NCBI GenBank assembly: GCA_038253885.1
Contig: JBBSGP010000015.1
Location: forward strand, 1 to 64,000
DNA: 64,000 bases
Direction: 5' to 3'
Origin: JALZAQ01 sp038253885
GTDB taxonomy: Bacteria; Gemmatimonadota; Gemmatimonadetes; Gemmatimonadales; Gemmatimonadaceae
The notes under the pieces are model-generated. The model did not search any database. It was not told where the DNA came from and worked only from the letters and a program-made list of their open reading frames with translations. The position numbers were made by a program, and so were the translations under genes. Shown here one piece after another: positions 17,108 through 25,841 of this stretch; within the stretch, counting starts at the first letter, position 1, and the number at the start of each line of letters is the position of its first letter.

Positions 17108-17928
17108 GCAGCGGCGAGCGGTCGGTCGCGAAGCCCGTCACCGTCCGGGACTTCCATTCGAAGAAAGAGCGGGGCGAGAAGCTCGTTCTCTGCACGGCAT
17201 ACGATGCCCTGTTCGGGCGGCTGGTGGATGAGTCCGGTGTGGACGGCATCCTGGTCGGTGACTCCGTCGGCATGGTTCACGCCGGCTTCAGCTCCACTCT
17301 GCCGGTGACGCTGGACCAGATGATCTATCACGGCGCGGCTGCCCGGCGCGGAGTGACCCGCGCGATGCTCATCATCGATATGCCGTTTCTGACCTACCAG
17401 GTGTCAGTCGACGATGCGCTGCGAAACTGCGGGCGTGTGATGCAGGAAACGCTCGCCCAGGGGGTGAAGCTCGAAGGCGGCACGGACGAGGTCGTCGCGG
17501 CGATTCGCGGGGTGACCCGGCTGGGGGTTCCGGTGATGGGCCACCTCGGCTTCACCCCCCAGTCGGTGCATGCGTTGGGCGGCTTCCGGGTGCAGGGGCG
17601 CACCAGCGACGACGCGGCGCGGCTCATCGACGAAGCGCGGCGGGTGGAAGATGCGGGCGCGTTCGCGATCGTCCTCGAGCTTCTCCCCGCTGACGTGGCC
17701 GCCGAGGTGAGTGGCGCCGTCGCGATTCCCACCATCGGCATCGGTGCCGGAGCGTCCTGTGATGGACAGGTGCTGGTGCTCCCCGACCTGCTCGGCCTGA
17801 ACGATCGATTCAACCCGAAGTTTCTGAAGCGCTACGCCTCTCTCGCTGGCGATGTTCGAGCAGCGGTGCAGCGATTCGCCGAGGACGTACGCGCGGGACG
17901 ATATCCCGATGGCGATCACAGCTTCTGA
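17104..17928 (+). CDS. panB: 3-methyl-2-oxobutanoate hydroxymethyltransferase
   Basis: PanB makes ketopantoate from 2-oxoisovalerate and methylene-tetrahydrofolate, the first committed step of pantothenate synthesis. The 274-residue protein has LCTAYDALFGRLVDESGVD, GILVGDSVGMV (metal and substrate site), GVTRAMLIIDMPFLTYQ, MGHLGFTPQSVHALGG, VLELLPADVAAEVS with the catalytic glutamate, and PTIGIGAGASCDGQVLVLPDLLG. The GTG start overlaps folK as GTGA. Being next to folK fits its folate-cofactor requirement. Confidence 0.97.
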   Translation: MSSGERSVAKPVTVRDFHSKKERGEKLVLCTAYDALFGRLVDESGVDGILVGDSVGMVHAGFSSTLPVTLDQMIYHGAAARRGVTRAMLIIDMPFLTYQVSVDDALRNCGRVMQETLAQGVKLEGGTDEVVAAIRGVTRLGVPVMGHLGFTPQSVHALGGFRVQGRTSDDAARLIDEARRVEDAGAFAIVLELLPADVAAEVSGAVAIPTIGIGAGASCDGQVLVLPDLLGLNDRFNPKFLKRYASLAGDVRAAVQRFAEDVRAGRYPDGDHSF

Positions 17929-17933
17929 GCCTC

Positions 17934-18785
17934 GTGCGCACCGTAGAGCCGATCGCCGAGCTGCGCCGGCTGCTCGCGGAGCACCGGACGGGGGGAGGTC
18001 GGATCGCGATGGTGCCCACTATGGGGTTTCTGCACGAAGGGCATCTCCGCCTCGTCGACGAGGCGAGGCGAAGGGGCTCGCTCGTCGTGATGAGCATCTT
18101 CGTGAATCCGCTGCAGTTCTCGCCATCCGAGGACCTGAGTCGTTATCCGCGGGATCTCGCCGGAGACGCGTCCAAAGCGGCGGAGCGCGGAGTGGACGTC
18201 CTCTTCACTCCCAGGACGGAAACCATGTATCCCGCCGGCGCACCCGCCATCGAGGTGAGGTCACGTTCGCTGGCCGACCGATGGGAGGGCGCCGTACGCC
18301 CCGCACATTTCACGGGCGTGCTCACCGTTGTCGCGAAGCTTCTCAATATCGCGCAGCCTGATTCCGCAATCTTCGGGCAGAAGGACATCCAGCAGTCCAT
18401 CCTGGTGAGCGCGATGGCCCGCGACCTGAATTTTCCGGTCGAGATCGTCGTCACACCAACGGTGCGCGAGCAGGACGGTCTCGCGATGTCGAGCCGCAAC
18501 TCGTACCTGCAGGGAGACGACCGGAAACGCGCGACCGTGTTATGGCGTGCGTTGCGCGCGATCTCGAGGTCGTTCGATGAGGGAGAGCGCTCCGCGACGA
18601 CTCTCGAAGAGGTAGGGCGAGAGGTGATGCGTAGCGAGCCCTCCGTTGCGGTGGACTATCTGGCCGTCGCCGATCCGGATCGTCTCGAGCCAGTGCGCCA
18701 GGCGACGCGTGGAACGGTGGTTGCCCTGGCAGCTCGCGTCGGCGGCACGCGGTTGATCGACAACACAATCCTCGGCGCGGCGTGA
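17934..18785 (+). CDS. panC: pantothenate synthetase (pantoate-beta-alanine ligase)
   Basis: PanC joins pantoate and beta-alanine with ATP. The 283-residue protein has the HIGH-type nucleotide site MGFLHEGHL, FVNPLQFSPSEDLSRYPRD, the pantoate-binding FGQKDIQQ, and the KMSKS-like MSSRNSYL. The GTG start at 17934 lies five bases after panB. Its stop overlaps the next gene as GTGA. No panD or panE is visible in the window. Confidence 0.96.
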   Translation: MRTVEPIAELRRLLAEHRTGGGRIAMVPTMGFLHEGHLRLVDEARRRGSLVVMSIFVNPLQFSPSEDLSRYPRDLAGDASKAAERGVDVLFTPRTETMYPAGAPAIEVRSRSLADRWEGAVRPAHFTGVLTVVAKLLNIAQPDSAIFGQKDIQQSILVSAMARDLNFPVEIVVTPTVREQDGLAMSSRNSYLQGDDRKRATVLWRALRAISRSFDEGERSATTLEEVGREVMRSEPSVAVDYLAVADPDRLEPVRQATRGTVVALAARVGGTRLIDNTILGAA

Positions 18786-19615
18786 CCTGGAGCGCGGTCA
18801 TCGCCGCCCTGGATTCCGGGGATACGTTCCATTCCACAGTGAGCGTCTATCTACATCCGCTCGCCGGCCGGCCGATTCTCTGGCACATCGTACGCACGCT
18901 CGGTGACGTGTCGCCGCCCCCCAGCCAGATCCGCATCGTCCATCACGTGGCGACACCGCTCTCCTTGCCTGACGAGCAGCCCGTGCCCGTGATGACGGAG
19001 CCCGTCGCCAAGGGGGGGGAGCTGCTGGCTCTGCGTGCCGCCGTCACCTCCTCGGAACCAAAGGTGCTGTTGGACGGAGCGGTTCCGTTGCTGACGACTT
19101 CCACCATCTCGCGGCTCCTTCGCGCCAGCGACGGCAGTATCGCGGTCCTGCTCGATGGGCAGGAGGATGCCACGCCTCTTGCGGTCGCGGGCGAAGGGCC
19201 GGCCCTCGCCTCGGCTGACGATCCGCGCCGGCCATCCGGAGCGGTTCGCATCGCGGCCACGTCACGGGATGAGCTCATCCGCGTCTGCGACCGGCATTCA
19301 CTGGCGGAAGCGGGTGTGGCGATCCGCGACCGACTCGTCCGTTGGCACGAGGCGAGCGGTGTGAGCTTCGTGCTGCCGGCGACAAGCTGGGTGGACGCCG
19401 ACGTCACCATCGGAGTCGATACGGTCATCTATCCCGGCGCGGTGATCGAAGGGCGCACCGAGATCGGTGCCGAGTGCGTGATCGGCCCTCACTGCCACAT
19501 CGTGGAATCCACAATTGGCCGCGGCGTCGAGCTGAAAGGATGGAATTACGTGACGCGAACCGCCATCCGGAACCAGGCAGTGCTGGAGCCGCATGTCAAA
19601 CGCGGATTGGATTGA
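18782..19615 (+). CDS. GlmU-like protein: degenerate nucleotidyltransferase domain plus short left-handed beta-helix
   Basis: The 277-residue protein resembles the first half of GlmU or a sugar-nucleotide pyrophosphorylase. The N-terminal Rossmann-like part includes HPLAGRPILWHIVRTL, a match to the GKPMLEHV-type segment, but the start VIAALDSGDTFHS lacks the nucleotide-binding G-x-G-T/S-R-M signature expected there. From about residue 200 hexapeptide repeats form a left-handed beta-helix (IGVDTVIYPGAVIEGRTEIG, then CVIGPHCHIVES). The acetyltransferase half of GlmU (another ~180 residues) is absent. It may therefore be a regulatory or scaffold relic rather than an active transferase. It follows panC with a GTGA overlap and overlaps yqeK by 23 bases. 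Confidence 0.7.
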   Translation: MTWSAVIAALDSGDTFHSTVSVYLHPLAGRPILWHIVRTLGDVSPPPSQIRIVHHVATPLSLPDEQPVPVMTEPVAKGGELLALRAAVTSSEPKVLLDGAVPLLTTSTISRLLRASDGSIAVLLDGQEDATPLAVAGEGPALASADDPRRPSGAVRIAATSRDELIRVCDRHSLAEAGVAIRDRLVRWHEASGVSFVLPATSWVDADVTIGVDTVIYPGAVIEGRTEIGAECVIGPHCHIVESTIGRGVELKGWNYVTRTAIRNQAVLEPHVKRGLD

Positions 19616-20138
19616 GCTGCCCCCGTGGGCAGAGGCCGGCGAGAGCCGACGCAAGCACATGGCGCGAGTGGTGGCTCTGCTCGAGCAATGGTCGGCGCGG
19701 ATGGCCATCGACGCATCCGAGGCGCAGGCCTGGCGTGACGCGGGTCGTTGGCACGACGCGCTCCGCGATGCGCCGGTGAGTGCGCTGCGCACCCTCGTCC
19801 CCGATGTGGACTATCCCGCGGAGACGCTTCATGGGCCCGCCGCCGCGCTCCGCCTCCAGGAGGACGGAGAGGCTCGCGGCGACGTGCTGGACGCTGTTCG
19901 TTTTCACACCGTCGGCTGCCCGTGGTGGAGTCGAACCGGCCGGGCGCTCTACATGGCCGATTACCTCGACCCCGGCCGCTCGCTTTCGGAGATCGATGGC
20001 GAGGCGCTGAGGAATCGCGTGCCAGCCGACTTCGAGGGATGCTTTCGTGAAGTCGTACGGCAGCGGCTCCACTGGGCGCTCCGGGCCGCCCACCCTCTGC
20101 TGCCCGACACCGTCGCGCTCTGGAACAGCTTGCTGTGA
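19593..20138 (+). CDS. yqeK: YqeK-like HD-domain protein
   Basis: YqeK proteins are HD-fold metal enzymes; characterised members hydrolyse diadenosine tetraphosphate. The 181-residue protein has the ordered ligands of the family: RRKHMARVV, an HD pair in GRWHDAL, LHGPAAA, DAVRFHTVG, and YMADYLDPGRS. In many bacteria yqeK sits between nadD and rsfS. Neither is visible here, but the following LytR_C gene is also a common companion. It starts 23 bases inside the preceding GlmU-like gene and its stop overlaps the next gene as GTGA. Confidence 0.85.
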   Translation: MSNADWIELPPWAEAGESRRKHMARVVALLEQWSARMAIDASEAQAWRDAGRWHDALRDAPVSALRTLVPDVDYPAETLHGPAAALRLQEDGEARGDVLDAVRFHTVGCPWWSRTGRALYMADYLDPGRSLSEIDGEALRNRVPADFEGCFREVVRQRLHWALRAAHPLLPDTVALWNSLL

Positions 20139-20593
20139 GCCGCCGGAGAACAGCGGTGATTGTCGGGACGGTGCTCCTCATCGCGGCGATCGCGGCCGCG
20201 GCAACGCGCTGGCGCATCCAGGTTGGCCGAGGGGAAGGATCCCACTCGGTTCTCGTCGCGCGCGATCCCTGCGCCGGGGCTCGCGATCAAGCCGTCCGCA
20301 CGCGCATCCGGGTCCAGGTACTCAACGCGACTCGGAAGCAAGGACTCGCGCGGCGGGCGACGATGTTCCTTCGAGACTGCGGTTTCGATGTCGTGGAGAA
20401 CGGGAACGTTCTTCCGGCGCGCGAGACGACGGTCGTCTACGATCGGTCCGGGCATCCGGATTGGGCTCGGCTCGTGGCCTCCATCTTCGATCGCGCACCG
20501 GTGGAGATCAGGCCGGACAGCTCACGCTACGTGGATGTGACCGTCCTTGTCGGAGCGGCGTGGCACCCGCCGGCTGAGCCCTTCTATCCGTAA
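20135..20593 (+). CDS. membrane-anchored LytR C-terminal (LytR_C) domain protein
   Basis: The 152-residue protein has one N-terminal membrane helix (about residues 6-24, TAVIVGTVLLIAAIAAAAT) and an outward-facing LytR_C domain (about 58-150) with RVQVLNATRKQGLARRATMFLRD and a central FDVVENGN, typical of the domain. LytR_C domains accompany cell-wall or polymer-transfer proteins, but no catalytic LCP domain is attached. The GTG start overlaps yqeK as GTGA. The last 72 bases overlap the end of rlmN on the other strand. Confidence 0.8.
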   Translation: MSRRRTAVIVGTVLLIAAIAAAATRWRIQVGRGEGSHSVLVARDPCAGARDQAVRTRIRVQVLNATRKQGLARRATMFLRDCGFDVVENGNVLPARETTVVYDRSGHPDWARLVASIFDRAPVEIRPDSSRYVDVTVLVGAAWHPPAEPFYP

Positions 20594-21613
20594 CTGGCCG
20601 CACGCGGCGGCGATATCCATGCCGCGACTCTTCCTGACGGCAACCTCGACCCCAGCCCTCCGCAGCTCGCGTGCGAACGCGATGATCCGCTGCGGCGGCG
20701 ACGGCAGCAGGCCGGGCGCTCCTCCGGGATGGAGGGGGATGAGGTTGACGAATGCTCGGCACGCGGTGGCCAGAGCTGCGAGCTGCAGAGCGTGCTCGAC
20801 GCCATCGTTCGTACCGCCGAGCATCACGTACTCGAAAGTGACACGGCGCTCGAACGCCTTGGCCGCCTCGATGACCTGGGAGAGCGGGTATTTCAGGTTG
20901 ATCGGCATCAGCTGGCGACGCAGATCATCAGCCGGCGCATGGATCGATAGGGCGAGTCGAAATTGTTCCGGACGTTCGCCCAGCGCGACGATGCCCGGCA
21001 GCACACCGACCGTCGAGACAGTGATGTGGCGAGCTCCGATGCCGATCGCGCTCGGCGAGTTGAGGATCGTCAACGCTTGATCCACCGCCTTCCAGTTCAT
21101 CATGGGCTCGCCCATTCCCATGAATACGACGTTGGTCACTCGAAGCGGTGGGTCGAGGAGCGCCATCTCCCGAAGCTGCGCCGCGATCTCCCAGACTTCC
21201 AGGTTGCGGCGGAAGCCCATCCGTCCGGTCGCGCAGAACGAGCAGGCGAGCGCGCAGCCCGCCTGTGAGGAGATGCAGAGCGTCAGGCGCGATCCGTCGG
21301 GGATCGCCACCGTCTCCACCGCCTCTCCGTCGGGCAGCCGAAAAAGAAACTTCTGCGTCCCATCCGACGACAGTTGTCGGGCCGCGATCTCGAGGCGCGG
21401 GACGGCGAAGTGGTCCTCCAGCTGCGCGCGGAATGGACGGGGAAGCTCGGTGATGGCGTCGAATGACGGAGCCGGCAGGCTCCAGAGTCGTTTCGCGATC
21501 TGCGAGCCGCGATAGGAAGGCTGGCCTCGAGCGATGGAGAACTCGCGCAGCTTCTCCTCGGCGATGCCGACCGGACTGTTGAGCAGATTGATGCGTTCAC
21601 CGGAGGTGGTCAT
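20522..21613 (-). CDS. rlmN: dual-specificity 23S rRNA/tRNA adenine-C2 methyltransferase
   Basis: RlmN is a radical-SAM enzyme that methylates A2503 of 23S rRNA and A37 of some tRNAs through a methyl-cysteine intermediate. The 363-residue protein has the iron-sulfur CxxxCxxC at Cys120, Cys124 and Cys127 (AGCALACSFCATG), Cys113 in LCISSQAGC, and the methyl-carrying Cys338 in KSRGMDIAAACGQL. VFMGMGEPMMN and ALSIHAPADDLR are family motifs. The ATG overlaps the outer-membrane gene's stop as ATGA. About 20 extra basic residues at the C-terminus create a 72-base overlap with the convergent LytR_C gene. Confidence 0.95.
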   Translation of the reverse strand: MTTSGERINLLNSPVGIAEEKLREFSIARGQPSYRGSQIAKRLWSLPAPSFDAITELPRPFRAQLEDHFAVPRLEIAARQLSSDGTQKFLFRLPDGEAVETVAIPDGSRLTLCISSQAGCALACSFCATGRMGFRRNLEVWEIAAQLREMALLDPPLRVTNVVFMGMGEPMMNWKAVDQALTILNSPSAIGIGARHITVSTVGVLPGIVALGERPEQFRLALSIHAPADDLRRQLMPINLKYPLSQVIEAAKAFERRVTFEYVMLGGTNDGVEHALQLAALATACRAFVNLIPLHPGGAPGLLPSPPQRIIAFARELRRAGVEVAVRKSRGMDIAAACGQLRIEGLSRRVPRRSDKDGHIHVA

Positions 21614-22509
21614 CGAACGGCCGCGCTCAATGTGAATTGATAGATCGCACCCAGGCCAGAACCACTCTCTTCGCGCGCCACTCCCACGAGATACTGATCA
21701 TAGTGCAACTGCAAGCCGAGGCGGGGATGCCAGGAGACGTTCCCCAGAGCATCGAGCCGCGCCAGTCCGCCGCGGGCTTCCCAGATTCCATAGTGCCCCG
21801 CGGCGTAGCCAAAATCCTCCCGCTCCGCCCCCTCCGTGAGCGAGGCGCCATAGCCAAGGCGAGCCTCGAGTCGGTCCTCCTCGCCGGCGACACGGAGATC
21901 GGCTCCCAGATTCAAGGTCGTGCGCTCGTCACTCGCGTTGGCCGGTCGCCACAGAAAGGTCGACGCTCCCACGCTCGCGTCGAATGGCATGAGATGAACG
22001 GCCCGGATCCCACCATCCATGCAGATCGCGCCGTTCCGATCGCGATCCATCTCCCCCCAGCGGTAGCGAGCAGCCACTCCGACGGCGACGTGTGCGGAAT
22101 GTTGGCGGGCAACGGAGACAGAGACGATGGATGTGGAGTACGCCAGGTCCGGGCCGATTGTCTGGGGATCGGTCTCGGTGCGGAAAAGATTGGAGACCGA
22201 GGCGCGCCCGAGCGACAACCCGGCCGCAAATCGCTCGGGCAGCGCGATGGAGATCCCGACGAGTCGCGCCGTGACTCCCTGGTCGGCTGGCGTCTGAAGC
22301 GCCACCGCCGACACACGGGCGCGAATGCCGCTGTCGGCCACGATCGATGCCGGATTACCGAGGCCGTCGCCAACGGAGCCGCCGAGCGCGGCCGGCCGGT
22401 CCATCGTGCCGAGGGGGAGCTGCAGGAGGTCGCGGCCGGGCACGCGCTGCGCACCGGTCGAGTCGGCTGCCGCCATCATCATGGCGAGTTGTAACCCTAA
22501 GCGGCGCAT
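21610..22509 (-). CDS. predicted outer-membrane beta-barrel protein
   Basis: The ATG at 22509 (MRRLGLQLAMMMAAADSTGAQ) gives a 299-residue protein with a signal peptide ending near residue 20. The rest is rich in alternating, aromatic-bordered strands (for example LGLQLHYDQYLVGVAREESG, AIYQFTLSAAV) and has no enzyme motif. The early DLLQLPLGTMDRPAALGGS region and the overall length recall PorV/UPF0164-type barrels that serve secretion, but this is not certain. A good promoter lies directly upstream with a leaderless geometry. The stop overlaps rlmN by 4 bases. Confidence 0.72.
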   Translation of the reverse strand: MRRLGLQLAMMMAAADSTGAQRVPGRDLLQLPLGTMDRPAALGGSVGDGLGNPASIVADSGIRARVSAVALQTPADQGVTARLVGISIALPERFAAGLSLGRASVSNLFRTETDPQTIGPDLAYSTSIVSVSVARQHSAHVAVGVAARYRWGEMDRDRNGAICMDGGIRAVHLMPFDASVGASTFLWRPANASDERTTLNLGADLRVAGEEDRLEARLGYGASLTEGAEREDFGYAAGHYGIWEARGGLARLDALGNVSWHPRLGLQLHYDQYLVGVAREESGSGLGAIYQFTLSAAVR

Positions 22510-22516
22510 GAAGATA

Positions 22517-22545
22517 ACTTTAGCCGGCGGGCTCTCGGGCGTCAA
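22517..22545 (-). promoter_or_regulatory. predicted promoter of the beta-barrel gene (leaderless geometry)
   Basis: On the minus strand TTGACG (22545-22540), an exact 17-base spacer and TAAAGT (22522-22517) match sigma-70 elements well. Only seven bases separate the -10 element from the ATG at 22509, so the mRNA would begin at the start codon. Confidence 0.6.
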
Positions 22546-22615
22546 GCGCGCGCCTTTCGACCACCCGTGGCCCGGGTTAGATTTCGGCGCTTGTACACGC
22601 CTATTCGGAGCCCGC

Positions 22616-23074
22616 GTGCTACTTTCTGAGCTGCTCTCGCTGAACCGTGTCCTGGTTCCGCTTCGCAGCCGCACGAAAGCGGACGTCATCCACGAGCTCG
22701 TCTCACTGGTCGCCGATGGCCGCCGCCCTGGCGAGGCCGATGCGATCCTGTCGTCCGTTCGCGAGCGCGAGCGGGTCCTCAGCACCGGTATCGGGGACGG
22801 CGTCGCCATCCCTCACGGGAAGACGACGTTCATCGACCAGCTCGTCCTCGCCGCCGGCGTGACGCCGTCGCCCATCGACTTCGACGCGCTCGACGGCAAA
22901 CCGGTTCAACTCTTCTTTCTACTGGTGGGCCCGGAGAGCGCCTCGAGCGCACACGTGAAGGCACTGAGTCGCATCTCCCGGCTTCTTCGCCGGGATCAGC
23001 TTCGCGCGTCGCTCATAGCCGCCACCGACTCGGACGAGTTTCTCCGCGTCATTCGCGCATCAGAGGTGCCGTGA
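22616..23074 (+). CDS. PTS EIIA domain protein (PtsN/fructose-type)
   Basis: The 152-residue stand-alone EIIA domain carries the phosphorylation-site histidine in GDGVAIPHGK and the typical N-terminus LLSELLSLNRVLVPLRSRTKADVI. No EIIB, EIIC or EI gene is nearby, so a regulatory (nitrogen-PTS-like) role is more likely than sugar uptake. The GTG start at 22616 has GGAG five bases upstream. It begins the ptsN-aspS-phoH-pgpH-ybeY-corC-corC-ubiB run, and its stop overlaps aspS as GTGA. Confidence 0.88.
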   Translation: MLLSELLSLNRVLVPLRSRTKADVIHELVSLVADGRRPGEADAILSSVRERERVLSTGIGDGVAIPHGKTTFIDQLVLAAGVTPSPIDFDALDGKPVQLFFLLVGPESASSAHVKALSRISRLLRRDQLRASLIAATDSDEFLRVIRASEVP

Positions 23075-24876
23075 GAGGTCCGAGTCACGACGGCGCTTTC
23101 GGCACCAGCATACGCTCCCATCTCGCCGGCAGTCTTCGCCTGTCCCATGTCGGCACGCGGGTGAGCCTCGGCGGGTGGGTGCACCGCGCGCGCAACCTCG
23201 GAGGAATCGTCTTCCTCGACCTCCGCGACCGGGCTGGCATCGTCCAGGTCTCCTTCGATCCGCGGCACGTCGAGCCGGATCTCATCGTCCGGGCAGCGTC
23301 GCTCGGTGCCGAGAGTGTCGTGTTGGTCGAGGGAGAGGTCGTCGAACGGCCGCGAGACATGCGGAATACCGACCTGCCGACCGGGGAGGTGGAAGTCAGA
23401 CCGAGTCGGCTCGAGCTCGTGGGCCCAGCCACCACCCCGCCCATCCCGGTCGCGCGCGGCAAGGGAGAGCTTCTGCCGGCTGAGGAGTTGCGTTTGCGGC
23501 ATCGCTTCCTCGATCTCCGCCGTCCCGAGCTGCAACACAACATCATCCTGAGGCATCGGCTCCTGCAGGTGGCTCGCCGATTTCTCAGCGACCTCGGCTT
23601 CGTCGAGGTGGAGACGCCGATCCTCACCAAGCCGACGCCGGAGGGAGCTCGTGACTACCTCGTGCCCAGTCGGGTGCATGCTGGCGAATTCTACGCATTG
23701 CCCCAGTCACCGCAGCTTTACAAACAATTGCTGATGGTCTCCGGCTTCGACCGGTATTTCCAGCTTGCGCGCTGTTTTCGCGATGAGGATCTGCGCGCGG
23801 ACCGGCAGCCGGAGTTCACCCAGATCGACATCGAAGCCTCCTTCGTCGGACAGGAGGACATCTTCCGCATCGGCGAAGGGTTGATTGGCGCGTTGTGGGG
23901 GGAGGCCGGACTTTCGGTGGACGTGCCATTCGAACGGATGTCGTACGCTACCGCAGTCGAGCAATACGGCACGGATCGGCCCGATCTGCGTTACGGCATG
24001 CCGATCTTCGACGCTGGCGACGTTTTCCGCGATTCTGAATTCGAGGTGACGAAGCGAGCGTTGGCGGCTCGTGGGCGCGTGCGCGGCATCCGGATTCCCG
24101 GTGGCGCGGCGCTGTCGAGGAAGCAGGTGGACGAGCTCGAGGCGATCGCGAAGTCAGCGGGGGCGCTCGGATTGCTGCGCCTCAAGAGGGGAGTGGGCGG
24201 CGGACCGGTCGAAGGCCCGCCAGCCAAGTTCCTGGCCGAGGGTGCCGCCGAGAGACTGGCCCTCGTCGAGGGAGATCTGTGTCTTCTGGTGGCGGGCGGC
24301 GACCTGGTGTCGAGCCCGGCTCTGGACCGGGTGCGCCAGGAGGCGGCGCGGCTGATGCGGCTGGTGCCCGATGGCGTTCGTCGCTTCCTGTGGGTCACGG
24401 ACTTTCCGTTGTTCAGTCGAGATGCGGAGACGGGAGCCATCGTTCCGGAGCACCATCCATTCACCGCGCCCCATCCGGATGACCTGGCGCTGCTCGACCA
24501 CGCGCCGGAGCGCGTTCGCTCTCAGGCGTACGACGCTGTCCTGAACGGCCTGGAGCTGTCCAGCGGCAGCATCCGCATATCCGATCCGCTATTGCAGAGC
24601 CGGATCTTCGGCTTGCTCGGCATTGGAGAGGAGACAGCGCGACAGCGATTTGGCTTCCTGCTCGAGGGGCTTCGTGCCGGCGCTCCTCCCCACGGTGGCG
24701 TCGCCTTCGGCTTCGACCGCATCGCGATGCTCCTGGCGGGAGCGACATCGCTGCGCGATGTGATCGCCTTCCCCAAGACGACCGCGGCCCGATCCCTGTT
24801 CGAGGGAGCTCCGACAGTCGTCCCGCCGGAGGATCTGCGAGTGCTGCACATCAGAATGGACGGCGAGAACCTGTGA
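23071..24876 (+). CDS. aspS: aspartyl-tRNA synthetase (bacterial type)
   Basis: AspRS charges tRNA-Asp (and tRNA-Asn in non-discriminating forms). The 601-residue length with an internal GAD insertion (about 290-415) is the bacterial type. The anticodon-binding OB fold includes GGWVHRARNLGGIVFLDLRDR. Class II motif 2 is FQLARCFRDEDLRADRQPEFTQ, and motif 3 is GVAFGFDRIAMLLAGATSLRDVIAFPK. I cannot decide tRNA discrimination from sequence alone, because this window has no gatB or gatC to settle it. The GTG start overlaps the EIIA stop, and the stop overlaps phoH, both as GTGA. Confidence 0.97.
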   Translation: MRGPSHDGAFGTSIRSHLAGSLRLSHVGTRVSLGGWVHRARNLGGIVFLDLRDRAGIVQVSFDPRHVEPDLIVRAASLGAESVVLVEGEVVERPRDMRNTDLPTGEVEVRPSRLELVGPATTPPIPVARGKGELLPAEELRLRHRFLDLRRPELQHNIILRHRLLQVARRFLSDLGFVEVETPILTKPTPEGARDYLVPSRVHAGEFYALPQSPQLYKQLLMVSGFDRYFQLARCFRDEDLRADRQPEFTQIDIEASFVGQEDIFRIGEGLIGALWGEAGLSVDVPFERMSYATAVEQYGTDRPDLRYGMPIFDAGDVFRDSEFEVTKRALAARGRVRGIRIPGGAALSRKQVDELEAIAKSAGALGLLRLKRGVGGGPVEGPPAKFLAEGAAERLALVEGDLCLLVAGGDLVSSPALDRVRQEAARLMRLVPDGVRRFLWVTDFPLFSRDAETGAIVPEHHPFTAPHPDDLALLDHAPERVRSQAYDAVLNGLELSSGSIRISDPLLQSRIFGLLGIGEETARQRFGFLLEGLRAGAPPHGGVAFGFDRIAMLLAGATSLRDVIAFPKTTAARSLFEGAPTVVPPEDLRVLHIRMDGENL

Positions 24877-25838
24877 GCGAGGAAGCCGTTGTCCACCGGT
24901 TGAACACGGAAGGCGCCGACCTGCTGACGCTGGCCGGGGTAAACGATGCCAACCTGATCGAGTTGGCGCGTGCAACCGGCACCAGGGTCACCCTCCGCGG
25001 TGACGCGCTCTCGCTCGCTGGGCCGCTCGAGGCCGTGGAGCGCGCGACGGCGATCGCCCAACGGATGATCGACACCGCCCGGCAGGGCTCGCCCCTGACC
25101 GCCGACGACGTCCTGCGGCTCGGGGAGGACGGCGGGAGCCTGGGCGACGGCGATGGCGCGCTGCCTGGCGGGACACGAATCGTGCTACCGGGCGTGCGGA
25201 AGGTCATCCAGCCGAAGACGCCGGGCCAAGCGCGTTATCTCCAGTCGATGCAGGAGAACGACATCGTGGTCGGAATCGGCGCGGCTGGTACCGGCAAGAC
25301 GTACCTGGCCGTCGCGGCAGCTGTCGACGCGCTGGCGAAGAAGCGCGTGAGGCGGATCATCCTTGCCCGCCCGGCGGTGGAGGCCGGAGAGAATCTCGGC
25401 TTCCTGCCCGGCGACCTGCAAGCGAAGGTCGATCCCTACCTGCGCCCGCTCTACGACGCCCTCGACGACATGATGCCTCCCGAGCGGGTTCAGAAGGCAC
25501 TGGAGACCCGCGTACTGGAGATCGCCCCTCTCGCGTACATGCGCGGGCGCACCCTCGGCGACGCCTTCGTCATCCTCGACGAGGCACAGAATGCGACCGC
25601 GGCGCAGATGAAGATGTTCCTCACGCGCCTGGGGGTGAACTCGAAGGCCGTCATCACCGGCGACAAGACTCAGATCGACCTGCCCGAGCGGGAGCAATCG
25701 GGCCTGATCCAGATCGAGCGCATTCTGAATGGTATCGACGGCATCGGATTTCATTACTTCACCGAAGCGGATGTGATCCGGCATCGACTCGTACGAGACA
25801 TCATCAGGGCGTACGCGCGGGATTCGGGGGCCGAGTAG
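24873..25838 (+). CDS. phoH: PhoH-like ATPase
   Basis: This is a PhoH/YbeZ-type P-loop ATPase, usually found next to ybeY and linked to RNA metabolism. The 321-residue protein has a KH-like N-terminal region (about 10-75), the Walker A motif GAAGTGKT at about 136-143, Walker B FVILDEAQNAT near 230, and the helicase-like VITGDKTQIDLP. It starts with GTG overlapping aspS as GTGA and is followed after three bases by pgpH and then ybeY, the conserved phoH-pgpH-ybeY order. Confidence 0.95.
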   Translation: MSEEAVVHRLNTEGADLLTLAGVNDANLIELARATGTRVTLRGDALSLAGPLEAVERATAIAQRMIDTARQGSPLTADDVLRLGEDGGSLGDGDGALPGGTRIVLPGVRKVIQPKTPGQARYLQSMQENDIVVGIGAAGTGKTYLAVAAAVDALAKKRVRRIILARPAVEAGENLGFLPGDLQAKVDPYLRPLYDALDDMMPPERVQKALETRVLEIAPLAYMRGRTLGDAFVILDEAQNATAAQMKMFLTRLGVNSKAVITGDKTQIDLPEREQSGLIQIERILNGIDGIGFHYFTEADVIRHRLVRDIIRAYARDSGAE

Positions 25839-25841
25839 GCC

